Assembly (NCBI GenBank): GCA_963575645.1
Contig: OY754470.1
Span: forward strand, 4,162,501 to 4,226,500
Origin: Xanthostigma xanthostigma
Taxonomy: Eukaryota > Arthropoda > Insecta > Raphidioptera > Raphidiidae
Length of the DNA: 64,000 nt
Direction of reading: 5' to 3'
Both the position numbers and the translations under genes were made by a program. This document shows, one piece after another, positions 1-11,740 of this stretch; the stretch's first letter is position 1, and each line of letters begins with the position of its first letter. The notes beneath the pieces were generated by a model. That model was given only the letters and a program-made list of their open reading frames with translations. It did no database searches and was not told the DNA's origin.

Positions 1-140
1 CGGTACATTCTGCAAAAAAAATTTTTATTTTGAGTTTTGAATGGTTTTTCTAAAAATTTGTTAATCTTGCCCCATTTCCTACAAACTCCATTTTAACTAT
101 GTCCAATAATATAATAAAAACAACAATGTTACAAACTGGT

Positions 141-158
141 GCCCCACGTTGGGCGCCA
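141..158 (-). other. LTR-element primer-binding site (tRNA-Lys)
   Basis: Read on the minus strand this is TGGCGCCCAACGTGGGGC, the 18-nt primer-binding site complementary to the 3' end of insect tRNA-Lys(CUU), as used by gypsy-type LTR retrotransposons. It starts 3 nt after the end of the LTR at 162-361, which is the normal spacing. The internal region of the element runs leftward out of the window. The site is also the middle of a near-perfect 40-bp palindrome (GTTACAAACTGG...CCAGTTTGTAAC). Confidence 0.75.
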
Positions 159-161
159 GTT

Positions 162-361
162 TGTAACAATTATTATTATTTTATTCAACATATTTATTAT
201 TTGTAACATGAATATTATATTCAATTCAATACATTTATTAATTTAAGTTTTTTTAACATGAACACTACTTCTTAGTTCATACGCTCCGCTGCCATCTTGT
301 CTCTGTTTTTTTACAAGACCACCAGAGTACACCAGTGGCGGCGTGACTTTGTGGTGTTACA
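162..361 (-). mobile_element. LTR of gypsy-like retrotransposon
   Basis: On the minus strand the segment begins TGTAACACC and ends TGTTACA, giving the inverted TGTAAC/GTTACA termini of an LTR, and is followed by a tRNA-Lys primer-binding site. A shorter related LTR lies at 3810-3973. Being next to the PBS, this copy is a 5' LTR whose coding part would lie left of base 1. No gag or pol reading frame is visible in the bases available. Confidence 0.65.
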
Positions 362-557
362 ATTTTTTTTGTTACTAACTAGTAAAAACAATAAATATAA
401 TGTTTAATTCCTTAATTAAGTGAAATGAGACACGTCTTTTCCGTTAAAGTAAGACTAGAATTGAACTGTGAAACTTTGTCGAAGAGGGAATAAATAACTT
501 TTGTGTATTCTGAATTCTTTTACCCGTAAAACACAAACCAAAAAGGCTGTATTTTTA

Positions 558-770
558 CACGCTTTATATTAACTTCACTTGTAAGATTGTATGTATGTAT
601 GTTTGTTTGTAACATTCCGTTGGACTACAGCAAGTGCTTTATAACTGTAGTATAATATGCCAGCACTGTAAATACAGTGGTTAGCTGTGCGGTCTAAGGC
701 ACGGGTCTTCGCTGACGTCAACTCTCGGAATCACGAGTCGTGGGCTGTAATCACGTCCACGCCGAAAAAA
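558..770 (+). repeat. tRNA-Leu-like SINE segment, copy 1
   Basis: The stretch GTGCGGTCTAAGGC resembles the A-box and variable region of tRNA-Leu, preceded by a short GTAT run. A near-identical copy lies at 7132-7325. In both places the segment is followed directly by the same foldback hairpin, so the two form one composite unit. The B box is degenerate. Derivation from tRNA-Leu is inference. Confidence 0.5.
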
Positions 771-825
771 AAAATTGTTTTTTTTCGGCAAATTTTTGAC
801 AATAAATCGAACTAAGAAGTGGAAA

Positions 826-1128
826 ATAAATATAGTTTAAAAAAAAACTAAAAAACACGCTTTATATCGAACTAAAAAGTAAAAAATATTTTTTTTAAAA
901 TAAGCTTAAAACAATAATGAATAAAAAATACAAGTATTATTGTGAAAAAAGCGTGGGGCGCTCGATGTACGAAAATGTGGAACAAAGCGCCCCACGCCTT
1001 TTTCACAATAATATTTGTATTTTTTATTCATTATTGTTTTAAGCTTATTTTAAAAAAAATATTTTTTACTTTTTAGTTCGATATAGGTATAAAGCGTGTT
1101 TTTTAGTTTTTTTTTAAATTATATTTTT
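826..1128. mobile_element. Foldback (hairpin) element, copy 1
   Basis: Two arms of about 140 bp are inverted copies of each other and meet at a loop reading GATGTACGAAAATGTGG, flanked by GCGTGGGGCGC/GCGCCCCACGC. The same hairpin occurs at 7365-7675 and 55230-55553, and a shorter relative at 25189-25292. There is no coding capacity. This is a non-autonomous foldback transposon, superfamily unknown. Confidence 0.8.
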
Positions 1129-1173
1129 TGTTCTTTAATTTTTATGAAACGTAACTTTGCGTGGAATACTTAC

Positions 1174-1412
1174 TTGGGATAGAGTCTAGGGTGTCCAATC
1201 ATGACGTATCTGTTGATTGTAATTGCGAGAACCGTGAAGAGCGAGACAGCCAATAATCCGTATCGCAAAAGAGGACTGAGATGACATAACAATTCACCGT
1301 GGGTCCACGCTCGTTCCCAAAACAAACGAGCAGCTAATGGTAGATTGAAACAACAAAACGCCAAGTCACTGACCGATAGATTCATTATGAATACGGCTGT
1401 CGCGTTCCGCAC
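1174..1412 (-). CDS. Tre1/moody-family GPCR, coding exon 2 (TM2-TM3)
   Basis: This exon encodes about 80 residues of a rhodopsin-class G-protein-coupled receptor in the plasma membrane. It starts after the acceptor TTTACAG and reads VRNATAVFIMNLSVSDLAF, which is TM2 with the conserved Asp (D2.50). Then come the extracellular Trp and the conserved Cys before TM3 (AWTHGELLCHL), and TM3 ending in ITINRYVMI. NRY replaces the usual DRY, a feature of the Drosophila Tre1/moody receptors that act in germ-cell migration and the blood-brain barrier. The exon ends CCCAA|GTAAGT (phase 2). It joins in phase 0 to the exon at 52759-52992, giving FRYKK|VRNAT, a contiguous TM1-loop-TM2. Later exons (TM4-TM7) are off the left edge. 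Which family member it is cannot be settled from this fragment. Confidence 0.88.
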
Positions 1413-3805
1413 CTGTAAATGAAAATATATTATCTCGTTAATTCCTGTGTTTTTTATTATTGAAATTTATTACACAAATTAAATCTTTCATTATTGAAAT
1501 ATAGAACAAAATAAAAATTTAGAGCGGCTACAATGGTTGTAAAAAATAAAATAAAAATCGAATGGTATGCAATAATACTGACCAACTCATTTTCTATTGT
1601 TATTGCCGGCTGTCAATTGTTTATGAACAACCAACTATTTTTTGTTGTTTTTGACCTTTTCAAATTTTTAATACCTTCTGTAGGCATATAATTTGTGAAA
1701 ATTTGAAGCTGATATAAAAATATTTCAGGATGTCATAATAAAAGCGTTTGTCTCTTTCGAATTCTACATTTGTACAACTGTTTATGTATTGTGAATTTCA
1801 ATAGATGCTTTTTATATGCTTTTAGAATTATTAGCAATTCGCTCGTCTGTTCGACGTTTGTACACATTTTCAGGACAAAAATTATTTACGGACATTGTTA
1901 GCACGATTATTATCATAATCTATATGGTTGAAATATTGATCAACATGGATAGATATGGTGGAAGAACGGATCAATATGGTGGAGGGACGTGTCAAGTTTT
2001 GATGACAAAAAGATATTGCTACTAATTGGGCTTTTGAATGAAATTTTTTTTTGTCATAAATGGAAAGATCGTATATAAGTTTTATAACAAAACTAATTTT
2101 CTTTTTTTTATTTTCGTTATAATTCAAAAGTTATATCAAATTAAAAATAAATTTTTGTACCCAGTTCCGAAAACGCGCCGACATTTCCCGAACATAATGT
2201 GACGTCATAATGGTAATTTATATTATTATAATAATACATGTAGAAACCATTGATAGTATACTGCGTATATACATTTTAACATTATGACGTCACAACTGTC
2301 AAAAACAATTTTAGTGCGTTTGCAGTCACGTGCTTTTTTTAAATATTTTATCAATTTTAAATTGCTTATAATTAATTTAAAAAAAGTTTTTCGCATCGAT
2401 TATCAATATTATTTACAACAAAGTTTTAAAATACAATAAAAAAATCGATAATTATTTTTTTTTCAAAAGCCTAATTATTGAGTTTCAACACATTTCGGTT
2501 TTCGTCAAAAATCGCATTTTTTTAAAGGAGTGTGCCTTGAAAAAATCGCAAAAATCGAATTCTTTAATAAACTTTTCAAATTGAGAATGCTTACAGATAA
2601 AGTTACGCTGAATTCAATGAGCACAAGCAAACGTTGTATTTCTTTTAGTTTGGAAACTACGGCCAACCGAAGGTTTTGTATGATTTTCTGAAAACTGTAA
2701 ACGCAAATAACTTCTAAACCAAAAGACATACAGACGTTTGTTTGTGCTCGTTGGATTCAGCGTGTTTTTTTTCTATAATCATGATGATTTTGCTAAAGTT
2801 CCGAAATATTTCAATTTTCGTCAAAAATCGCATTTTTTTAAAGGGGTATACTCACTTATCAAAACTTTTAATGTTTCCCGTTAACCTAGAATCTTGTTTG
2901 GCGCGAAAGAAGGTTGCATAGCACAAGTAAAGAAAAAAACCCGAAAATCATAAATTCCTTATTTTATACATATATAGAATTATTACATGACAAATTATTT
3001 TTTTTTTTAATAACGGTACGGAACCCTCAGGGCGTGAGTTCTACTCGCACTTGTTTTTCTTTTATTATGTGGTGAAATCACTGGTGGAAGAACGGGTCAA
3101 TATGGTGGAAGAGCGTGTCTATTATTATTGACTGTTTTGAAATAAAAAGTTGTTCGATAGCACTGGTCAGTATACTGGGTTATATTTCGGAACACACCCA
3201 CTAAGCTAAATAAACAGTACTTCAATTCACGTCTGTACAACATATCGACGCAACTAAATCTTGGCTATGTTGACGTATTGGAATTACGTAACTTGTCTCG
3301 TATAGTTTTAAGAGTTATATAAGGAAACTTAGACTTCTTAATGCCGCGAGATACAATGGATGTGTAATATAATCGCAATCAGGTTACACAGGGCGATATC
3401 AAAGTACTTGAGACAGTTTTCTCAAGTGAGCAAGTAGTTTGTTATGACGGGTTAAGGGGGTGGCGTAGTATAACGGCGGTGAGAGCTCGTGTAACGACAA
3501 CGAGATAACGATCGCATAACGGTTATTTACGACGACAGACGCACGTCGTTAACACGACGGCGGCATTTCATTCTCACACGACCGACGACGGAGACGTACA
3601 CTTATTATGCTATCAGCTGTAGCTTCGCGCGACGTTCTCTCTCTTTCTGTTTAAATGCGAATCGTATGAAAGTAGATAGAGAAAAAAAATGTATGGTGTA
3701 CGACGTTTGTTTACATTCACGTAACATTTGCAGAGTTATGTTTGAGTATTTACTATGGAGGGTAGAATTGAAAACAGGATTGTTTTCAGAAGCCGGAAAT
3801 ACGTA
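1413..3805. other. Intronic AT-rich stretch, no gene seen
   Basis: No supported coding region. Small structures: an inverted repeat TGTGACGTCATAATG / CATTATGACGTCACA (about 2199-2213 and 2280-2294), a phrase near CAATATGGTGGA present at about 1970 and again at 3098, and CGTCAAAAATCGCATTTTTT present at about 2503 and again at 2819. A GC-richer stretch rich in ACGACG (3437-3600) resembles the Harbinger-like element at 10308. Confidence 0.5.
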
Positions 3806-3809
3806 ATTT

Positions 3810-3973
3810 TGTAGCATGAATATGATTTAATTCAACACATTTATTAATTTAAGTTTTTTAACATGAACACTACTTCCTAGTTCATACGCTCCGCTGCCAT
3901 CTTGCCTCTGTTTTTTCCAGTGACCACCAGGGTACACCAGTGGCGGCGTGGCTTTTTAAGACGCGGTGTTACA
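3810..3973 (-). mobile_element. Solo LTR related to 162-361
   Basis: The minus strand starts TGTAACACC and ends CATGCTACA. It matches the LTR at 162-361 but lacks about 36 bp near the 3' end. ATTT flanks both sides (3806-3809 and 3974-3977), a plausible 4-bp target-site duplication. There is no primer site or internal region next to it, as expected for a solo LTR left by LTR-LTR recombination. Confidence 0.65.
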
Positions 3974-4479
3974 ATTTGAACATGAGCAAACCGGCCGGCA
4001 AAACTCATAATCACTTCAAGAAAGTTGTGGGCAAAAACAAGAACAATATAAATCTACACATTTAGTTACTTAAATATTATTTAAAGCCATTTATAATTTG
4101 TGTTCAGTGAACTTGACGACGTCACACGCTTTTTAATGATCAATTTAATGGCGTAACACTTTCAACATAACTCGCGTTGACGACGGAGTATGTAAATTAA
4201 ATGGAGCGTTATATACGAACAATGTTTCGGTATAGTTTTTAATTCGTTGATTTATGCGCTTGCGCAGAGGGTAACATAACAAACAACGTAATTTATAATT
4301 TTTACGCTTAAGAAATTTTCTTTAAGTATATTATGTAATATGCATAGGAAACGGAAAAGTGAAAGTTTTGAAATTATAAATTTTCATCAGTGTCGTCGTA
4401 AACTAAAGTTTTACATAAATATGTAAGATTTACATTTTACCTTCAGAGTGCAGTTCATAATTACAATATTTCGTTGGAT

Positions 4480-4967
4480 CAGTACCGGATTAAGACTCCT
4501 TGATGCCTTAAATATTTCTTGTTTATGGGCCCCATCTCTAATATGTCCAGTTTATAAGAAAATTCAAATTGATGGAAAAAAGTTAAAAAGTATAGATTTT
4601 TAAGAAAAAAATTGATTTTTACGATCAATGCTCCCATTGAAAATGTGGCTGTCTATAAAATCGGACCTTAGGCATTTTTATGCAATTAATAGAAAAAAAG
4701 TTTCAAAACTTTCAAATCAGAAAAATTAAACTAATTGAAAAAATGTTTTTTTCGTTTTCATTTTCAAAAATAAATTAGGTATTATTTGTTTTTAACTTTT
4801 ATACTTCTAAAGACAGTTTTATATCAGTAAATAAAATTTTTGAGAACATGACAAAAAGAAACGGTTTAGTGAGGTACTTTTCATTTCTGAGTGGTGCTTC
4901 TTGATGCCCCCTGAGATGTGATGCCCTAAGCAATTGCTTAATTTGCTAATAGGTTAATCCGACACTA
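4480..4967. mobile_element. hAT-type non-autonomous element
   Basis: The termini CAGTACCGGATTAA and TTAATCCGACACTA are imperfect inverted repeats. Both sides carry the identical 8-bp duplication CGTTGGAT (4472-4479 and 4968-4975), diagnostic of hAT transposition. The interior is AT-rich without a transposase frame. Confidence 0.85.
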
Positions 4968-5099
4968 CGTTGGATAATATTTTATCTAGTCGGTACGCTG
5001 GAGATTTAATCATTTTCATCTCTTATCGCACACATTTTCTTAAGGTGATTCAACATTCTGCTTTTGACTTGTACTATCACACGTTAAAATAATAAAAGA

Positions 5100-5240
5100 G
5101 GACAGCCTGTATATTATTCTTTTTTTATCGTAATCAAGACCTAGGTTTGCATCTGAGTTTAAACTACACTCTTCTATGACTTGTCCACATCTTGTATGTA
5201 ATACTGGATAAATAAAATTATGATTATGATTATGATTATA
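5100..5240 (+). repeat. Probable LINE 3' end with (GATTAT)n tail
   Basis: The sequence ends GTAATACTGGATAAATAAA followed by about four GATTAT units, typical of the 3' untranslated end and simple-repeat tail of insect non-LTR retrotransposons. No reverse-transcriptase frame is attached. Confidence 0.4.
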
Positions 5241-6325
5241 AATCTTAAATTTTAACTTTGGTAAAAATGTGTTTTTTATAATATTTTACTTGTTTATTTT
5301 GACACAAAGCGTTAAGGACTCAACAAATAAATAAGGATTAAATGAACCAAAATTTTTTCTATCGCTATACTGGGGTTCTTCAAATGGATGGAGCTTTAAA
5401 AACATGGCGACGATGGGGTATCATTTTCTATAGTTACTATGGTTACTATATAGTAAACAGAGCAATTGTGCTTTTTTTAAGTGCAATAAAATGATAAGTA
5501 TCAGCACAATATGTAATTGGGCTGATACAAATCACTGAAAAAGAAATTTCCTTGAAGGCAAAAATTCAATTGAAACAGAACCTTCAAGTAAGGTGAATTT
5601 TAATGCTTTCTGTTTACAAACTTCCGATTTAAAGAGTAATCCACAAGAAATAAAAGTGGTAAATAGAGATATATCAATGCAGTGTTGATGAACGTTGCAA
5701 ACATATTATTGAAACATTACTTTATTGCAACAGGTAAGTTCCCAACCAAAAAATAGTCATCTGTTAAAATGTATTTTCAACTTTTCTTTTTTATCAAAAT
5801 TCTTAATGTTATTTAATAATAATAACTATTCAATTAATAAATTAAGTGGTCAATACTAAGACCAAGTATAATACCTACTTACTTGGTAAAATAATTAACC
5901 ATCTGCATTTAAATGACGTAGTACTATTACAACCTTTTACTAACTTTTTATTTGTGTTTGCACGAGGTGATAACTTCGCAGGTTCCATAATAAGTCATTT
6001 ATAAATTTATCAACGTTTTTTATAATTATTATAAAAAAATCACGATTAATAGTATTCATTGACAGTACGATTCATATACTTGTTTCTCACATGTTAGTTA
6101 GTAAGTTTCGCCGCCAGATAGAGTAGTCCATATCGCGGATCCCCATACAGACCTGCACAGACTTACGAACCAAAGTGCAAACTAAGACTGGAAAAACATG
6201 CAAACTGAGTATTAGAATAAAATAGAATATCTTTTATTCAACTAGCCTTTCAGCATAGAATATTATATTAGTAAAACAGAGGTTTTTTTATAGTAGTGGA
6301 ATGTTTGACACAAAAAAAAAATAAT
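5240..6325. other. No gene or clear element seen
   Basis: AT-rich intronic sequence. Only scattered short inverted words are visible; no frame shows recognisable protein sequence. Confidence 0.5.
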
Positions 6326-6480
6326 ACTAGCGGTTCGTCCTGGTTTCACCCGGGTTGCGATAGATATAGTTCTGCAAAACGTATTTCGTTTGCCTATATT
6401 ACAGCGGGTTCAATGAACTGAAGTAATTACAGGTATGAATGAATTTATATTTTGGAAGGTTCGTTAATTACTAATTATTT
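6326..6480 (+). repeat. Interspersed repeat B, 5' fragment
   Basis: Begins ACTAGCGGTTCGTCC and continues with CACCCGGGTTGCGATAGATA, the 5' start shared with copies at 16334-16693 (-), 17831, 33147, 48168-48412 (-) and 49635. Only the first 100-150 bp are recognisable here. Confidence 0.55.
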
Positions 6481-7131
6481 TGACTCCGGTTATTGCTGCT
6501 ATAAATGGCGGTATCATGTACATTGTACGTAGTGTCATTCACGAATATTTTGACCGACAACAACCCCTGGCTGGTTTCTCAGCGGTATCGGATTTCATAA
6601 AGTCCATGCATTAGGCACATGTGTATAGAGCCAGTACGCTCTGGATTGTAGACACATTATGGTGTTAATATCATCACGTGTGGACTCTCTGTTAAGGGTT
6701 CATAGACAGTCGAGTGTCCTTGACAATCACTCTCTTCGTACAGCTTTGACGGATGTCGTTTTTCCATAGAACTTTCATAATGGAATGACAAACAGGCTCT
6801 TCAACCTGTAGACAACACCTATTTGTCTCATTTTATTTTCTCGAAGCCGCTCGCGTCTCGAGAACTTACACTACCGCTCAAAAGAATTTCGCTACTGAAC
6901 GTCATCATTTGAAATAATAAAGCAAGAGCAAGATAAATAAAGCTGATTGTGTCGTAATTATTCTTGTTGAAGAAGAAAGAGCGGAAAAGATTGATCTGGA
7001 TGAAACGGTGGATTAAAAAACGCCGTGTTTTTACATTCGAATTTTTATACAAGTCGCCATAAATACCTATATCTTACAGGCAGACAACATAATATTCATG
7101 GATTTGTTGAGATCTTTTAATTTTATATTTT
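6480..7131. other. No gene or clear element seen
   Basis: Ordinary AT-rich intronic sequence without a supported coding region. Confidence 0.4.
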
Positions 7132-7325
7132 TACACGCTTTATATTAACTCCACTTGTAAGTTTGTATGTATGTATGTTTATTTGTAACCTTCGTTTGGA
7201 CTACAGCAAGCGGTTTATTACTGTAGTATAATATGCCAGCACTGTAACTACAGTGTTTAGCCGTGCGGTCTAAGGCACGGGTCTTCGCTGACGTCAACTC
7301 TCGGAATCACGGGTCGCCGCCGAAA
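7132..7325 (+). repeat. tRNA-Leu-like SINE segment, copy 2
   Basis: Near-identical to 558-770, including the GTAT run and GTGCGGTCTAAGGCACGGGTC, in the same orientation and again directly before a foldback element. The B box is degraded. Confidence 0.5.
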
Positions 7326-7364
7326 AAAAATTGTTTTTTTCGGCAAATTTTTGACAATAAATCG

Positions 7365-7675
7365 AACTTAAAAGTGGAAAATAAATATAGTTTAAAAAAA
7401 ACTAAAAAACACGCTTTATATCGAACTAAAAAGTAAAAAATATTTTTTTTAAAATAAGCTTAAAACAATAATGAATAAAAAAATACAAGTATTATTGTGA
7501 AAAAAGCGTGGGGCGCTTTGTTCCACATTTTCGTACATAAAGCGCCCCACGCTTTTTTCACAATAATACTTGTATTTTTTATTCATTATTGTTTTAAGCT
7601 TATTTAAAAAAAAATATTTTTTATTTTTTAGTTCGATATAAAGCGTGTTTTTTAGTTTTTTTTAAACTATATTTA
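7365..7675. mobile_element. Foldback (hairpin) element, copy 2, loop inverted
   Basis: Same roughly 140-bp arms as 826-1128, but the loop reads CCACATTTTCGTACAT, the reverse complement of the loop in copies 1 and 3, although the left flank (7132-7325) is in the same orientation as in copy 1. Confidence 0.8.
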
Positions 7676-7754
7676 TTTTAGTCTTAAGACTAGTATTTGC
7701 TTACATCTACACAAATAAATAAAATTGAAGTGTCTGTAATGTCAAAATGCATAT

Positions 7755-7998
7755 GACAATATATAGTTACGGTACTTATAACAAAAAAACTATTTTTAAA
7801 CTTTTTGTCTGTCTGTCTGTTTGTTCTGGCTAATCTCCGAAATGACTGGACCGATTTTGACGGGATTTTTACTGCCAGATAGTTGGTGTTATACCTTAGG
7901 CTTTAAAAAAATAAAAAATAGAGAAGTAATTTCGTAAACTCTGCGAACTGAATAAACATACGTTCCATGCGGACGAAGTCGCGGGTAACAGCTAGTCA
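7755..7998 (+). repeat. Interspersed repeat G (Helitron-like 3' end)
   Basis: Contains GACTGGACCGATTTTGACGG and ends GACGAAGTCGCGGGTAACAG-CTAGT, a 3' end common in lepidopteran non-autonomous Helitron-like repeats (CTAG end). A diverged copy lies at 38298-38515. No protein remains. Confidence 0.5.
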
Positions 7999-8321
7999 TT
8001 TAATAAAATCACGCCAATATGGGTGTGTATTTGATGAGTTCGCCATGTCTGAAATTATTAAATTAAGCGTGCACTACTAAAATGATAGGCATGTAAGTTT
8101 GGCTGTCTATGAACCCTTTTAGGTTTATTGTGAGACACTGCCAGATTGACTATTCAATATGCCAGCGAGGAGACGCTTTCTGATTCATAACAAACGCAGT
8201 TTATTAAGTATCCAATTCACCTGTATGAGCTATTATCAACTGAAAATCATTTTTCAGAAACGCACTGATTATTTAATAATAATAGATATACAAAACTTTG
8301 ATTAACGTCTGATTAGAATTC

Positions 8322-8402
8322 TTCAATAAATAAAATGATCGACCAATTTTTCAGACAATGTATTAATTATTGAAAAATTGGTCGATAATTTTATTTATTG
8401 AA
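8322..8402. repeat. Short foldback of family J
   Basis: TTCAATAAATAAAATGATCG and its inverted copy flank a short loop, giving arms of about 33 bp. The preceding TTTGATTAACGTCTGATTAG is shared with longer family members at 26838, 60436 and 63490. Confidence 0.65.
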
Positions 8403-8586
8403 TAATAATTATATTTAACCGAGTTCTGTAGCAACACTATAATATGTTAATTTTTTGAGATCTCATTATTTTGTCTATCTGTCCGTCCTTCTAGCTTCAG
8501 AAGTGCAGCGTTAATGGAATTGAAATTATAGATAGTCAAAATCCAGATAAATATTATTTTTTAGAACTCATATTAAAGGCATCTAA

Positions 8587-9003
8587 AGGCCGCTGCACAC
8601 GGCTAGAAACGCTGCTAGAAATGCTGCTAGGAGTTCTGCTAGCTGGTAGGCTGGGTACGAAGCTGGAAATGACATCACTGCGGGCTGCCTTGCTAGCTCA
8701 GAAGATAGGTTTTAAAATTAGAACACGGGCTAGATTTGCAGCTAGGTATGAGCAAGAACCAATCAGGAAGCAGTATCTTGTCACGTGGGCACTTGAACAA
8801 ACACCCACATAGCGTCATTCTGCTTAGAGTCAAACACGTTTTGCTCTGTGTTTTATTCGAACTGTTACTGCGCGCACACCAGATCTATCCACAATACAAT
8901 GTGAAGCGAGCACTTAACAGCAATCAAGAAAACCAGCGCTAGAACACTAGTAGGCAAATCTAGCAAGGAATCTAGCAACGTTTCGTCTCGTGTCCAGCGG
9001 CCT
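8587..9003. mobile_element. Harbinger-type MITE D, copy 1
   Basis: Terminal inverted repeats AGGCCGCTG / CAGCGGCCT with TAA duplicated on both sides (8584-8586, 9004-9006), matching the 3-bp TWA target site of PIF/Harbinger. Rich in GCTAGNA words. Other copies: 40601-41040 (full) and 19389-19570 (partial). Open frames inside it are spurious. Confidence 0.75.
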
Positions 9004-9183
9004 TAAAATTGGGTAAAAATATTATTTCATTAATGTACGCCCGACTGTTATCGAGTGATGTCGATACAGACAAATGTACAAACAAAAATTCTGGAAACAT
9101 GTTTATTCAAAACCTTGCAAAATTGTCGACAGATATACCAATACAATTTTAATAAAATATAATAAAAAAAAACTTTGTCATTT

Positions 9184-9570
9184 CAACAGACGCCATTCGC
9201 ACCATTACTATTTTTTTTCTACCACACTTCCTGTTATTTTGTACAATTTTTAAATTTCAACTTAATTTAATAGCAATGGACGAATGAAAGAATTTTTAGG
9301 AAATTAGGATAAGGCAGGCAAATTTTGAGTATAGAAGCTTGACAGGTAATCGGCCATGGCCTTGAATAAGGAACCATCTCGATATTTATCTGGAATCGTT
9401 GAGGGAAACCATGGACAACCTCAACAAGATGGCCGGTACAGGAATTACCGTTTCTCGGTGAGAGGTAGTGGGAAAAACTCCCAGCTACACTTGCCTCCGC
9501 CGGTATTCGAACCCGGTACCTCCCGAATGCGAGTTTAGTGCTCTCACCGCTATATGCCACGCCGCTCGGT
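9184..9570 (-). mobile_element. tRNA-derived SINE, copy 1
   Basis: The minus strand opens with a tRNA-like head containing GGTTCGAATACC, a one-base variant of the pol III B box, followed by a body shared with 21090-21431 (CGGTAATTCCTGTACCGGCC) and an end near GGTGCGAATGGCGTCTGTT. The head is tRNA-like but not a functional tRNA. Confidence 0.7.
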
Positions 9571-10307
9571 AATTATAATAAAATAAAAAACATAACGACG
9601 ATTTTCCTTGAGAAACTTAAAATAAGCACATAAAATTATGTAATCTAAAACTTCATTTTTATCTTTCTTGTAAAATACAATTTTAAACAAGGATTAAAAA
9701 TGCAGTAGCGTATTACATCCATAACTTTGCCGATTTCACTATGCGGTAATACATTTCCCATTTCCCGAGGTTTTGTAAAGTTAATGCAAAGGTCATAAAA
9801 GATATACAGCCGACATAAAAGTAGCGGACAGACAGATCGACGTACGGACAGACAGCATAATGTGACATATAGACGAATCACACGAGTCGCTGGCCCCGTC
9901 GATGTGACATTTGGTGATTTTCTATCCTTAGATGATGTTGGTAAATCTTTTTATAGTGATTTATGGCAAATTGATTGCCTGTTTCAATGTTTTGTGTGTC
10001 TTACGGGTTTCCTTTCAACTTTAGCTAACAAACGAGTTTTTCTTATGTTTGCGTGTTTGATAAAATGTTATACAACCTCCCCAAAAAAGTACCTATCTTG
10101 AACAAATGGCGTAGATTGAAAACTGTTTTGCAGGGCTGGGAAAGAACGATCTCCTTCGATTAATACCTCATTGAATATGTATTTACACTGATATAGAGTG
10201 GGAAGTGTCGAAATAAGGATAATTAGGATAAATATTTTTCAATTATTTAATCATATTGCACGGATTTGCCGGCCAAGTTACAGGACAGAATATTTTCATG
10301 GGAGTTA

Positions 10308-10761
10308 GGCCTCTTGTTAACGACAACGGATAACGGCCCGATTTTTATGACGAGCGACGGGCCGATGCGCAGTGTTCAATAGGTTAGTGTGGGTGTTTGT
10401 TAACGCGACGGGCATGTAACCGTTGCAACAAAACTCAACGGCAGTGGACCACGTAATTTCATAGAAGTCTGTTGACGACGACAGATGTTCGCGCACGTTT
10501 TTACCTATACTTATCTACCTATCTTGTGCTGCTAAGTGTGAATATGGAGTTTAAAAGTGATATTGATATAGATTTATTAATAGGACTTACAAAAATAAGC
10601 AAACAAGACATAACATACTTGCACTTCTTCGCCCTTCAAGTATAGAACTGATATCGATAACAACGGACGCGGTCACGTATATTAGCGGATCGTGTACAAA
10701 GGCATAATCGTTTCGCGTCGGCCCGTTACCCGTTGACTAAAACGGTCGTTAACAAGAGGCC
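10308..10761. mobile_element. Harbinger-type MITE, second family
   Basis: Inverted termini GGCCTCTTGTTAACGAC / GTCGTTAACAAGAGGCC with TTA on both sides (10305-10307, 10762-10764), as expected for PIF/Harbinger. No transposase frame. GC-rich CGACGG words recall 3437-3600. Confidence 0.75.
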
Positions 10762-11309
10762 TTAAGGTTACCATAAGGCAGAATTCCAAATTTTCATACG
10801 TCTATAGGTGAAATCGTTTCTAAGATATGAGTTTTCAAAAATCACGATTTTTTTGTCTTCAAAGCACTGTGAGTAGTTAACTAAATAGCGACGATTCTGT
10901 CTATCACAGTAACTTATATACCTAAGAAAATGTCAAAAATGTTAACGTGAAAGATACAGAATCGCCGCTAATGTATTCATCTATGGACACTTTAGGGTTA
11001 AAACTCTACGCAGAGTATAAATACATAAGTAATACGCGTAAGTACATAATATGAAGTATATAACGCCATATGTGTAATTTTATGGGCGATGTAGAACACT
11101 GGATAGACATCGCGACATTACCAGAGCCGATTCGACTAACCGACGCAGATAAAACACTAAAACATCGAGATAATAGTGTGATCCGCTTTTTGATACTGTT
11201 TTAACGGTACTGCATATCAATTGCCAAACCATCTTTCAGTTTTTCTTCAAAACCGCAGGAGAAGAAACGTTGGCTATTAAAAAAGCCAGCAAATAAATTC
11301 TTTTCCACC

Positions 11310-11740
11310 ATATCTTGATTCAAAGTGCATACTTTCGGCATCAATTGTACGGCGGAAAGTCCTTGGTGGGATTACACGCACCAATACAGGAAGTTCGTGC
11401 TGTAGTAAAGCAAAACCAACCAATCAACTGTTGTCTAGATGTCGTTTCCATAGCAACCCTATTACATTTTAGCTAATAGTCGTGAACAGCTGTCGTTCGT
11501 GTTTCTACGTATAACCTTAAAGCTTCTTGCTTGGAATTTATCTGTGTTTTTATGTAATTAATACGTAATTAATTTAATTAATGTTATTAATAAGCGTGCT
11601 TACGACCGAGGTATGAAGAAAAATAGTATATATACCACACTGCCCGAAAGTGTGAGACCTTGCCCTTCGCGCCATGATGCCTGAGGCGCGCAGGGCAAGA
11701 ATATCACACTTTATGCTCTTGCGGTATAATATATACTATT
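11310..11740 (+). repeat. Repeat K, copy 1
   Basis: About 430 bp, present in inverted orientation at 59025-59462 (shared: ATTACACGCACCAATACAGG against CCTGNATTGGTGCGTGTAAT-like text, and GCGCGCAGGGCAAG palindromes). It ends in a hairpin of CTTGCCCTTCGCGCC / GGCGCGCAGGGCAAG. A third, more diverged relative is at 54190-54500. No coding frame. Confidence 0.6.
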
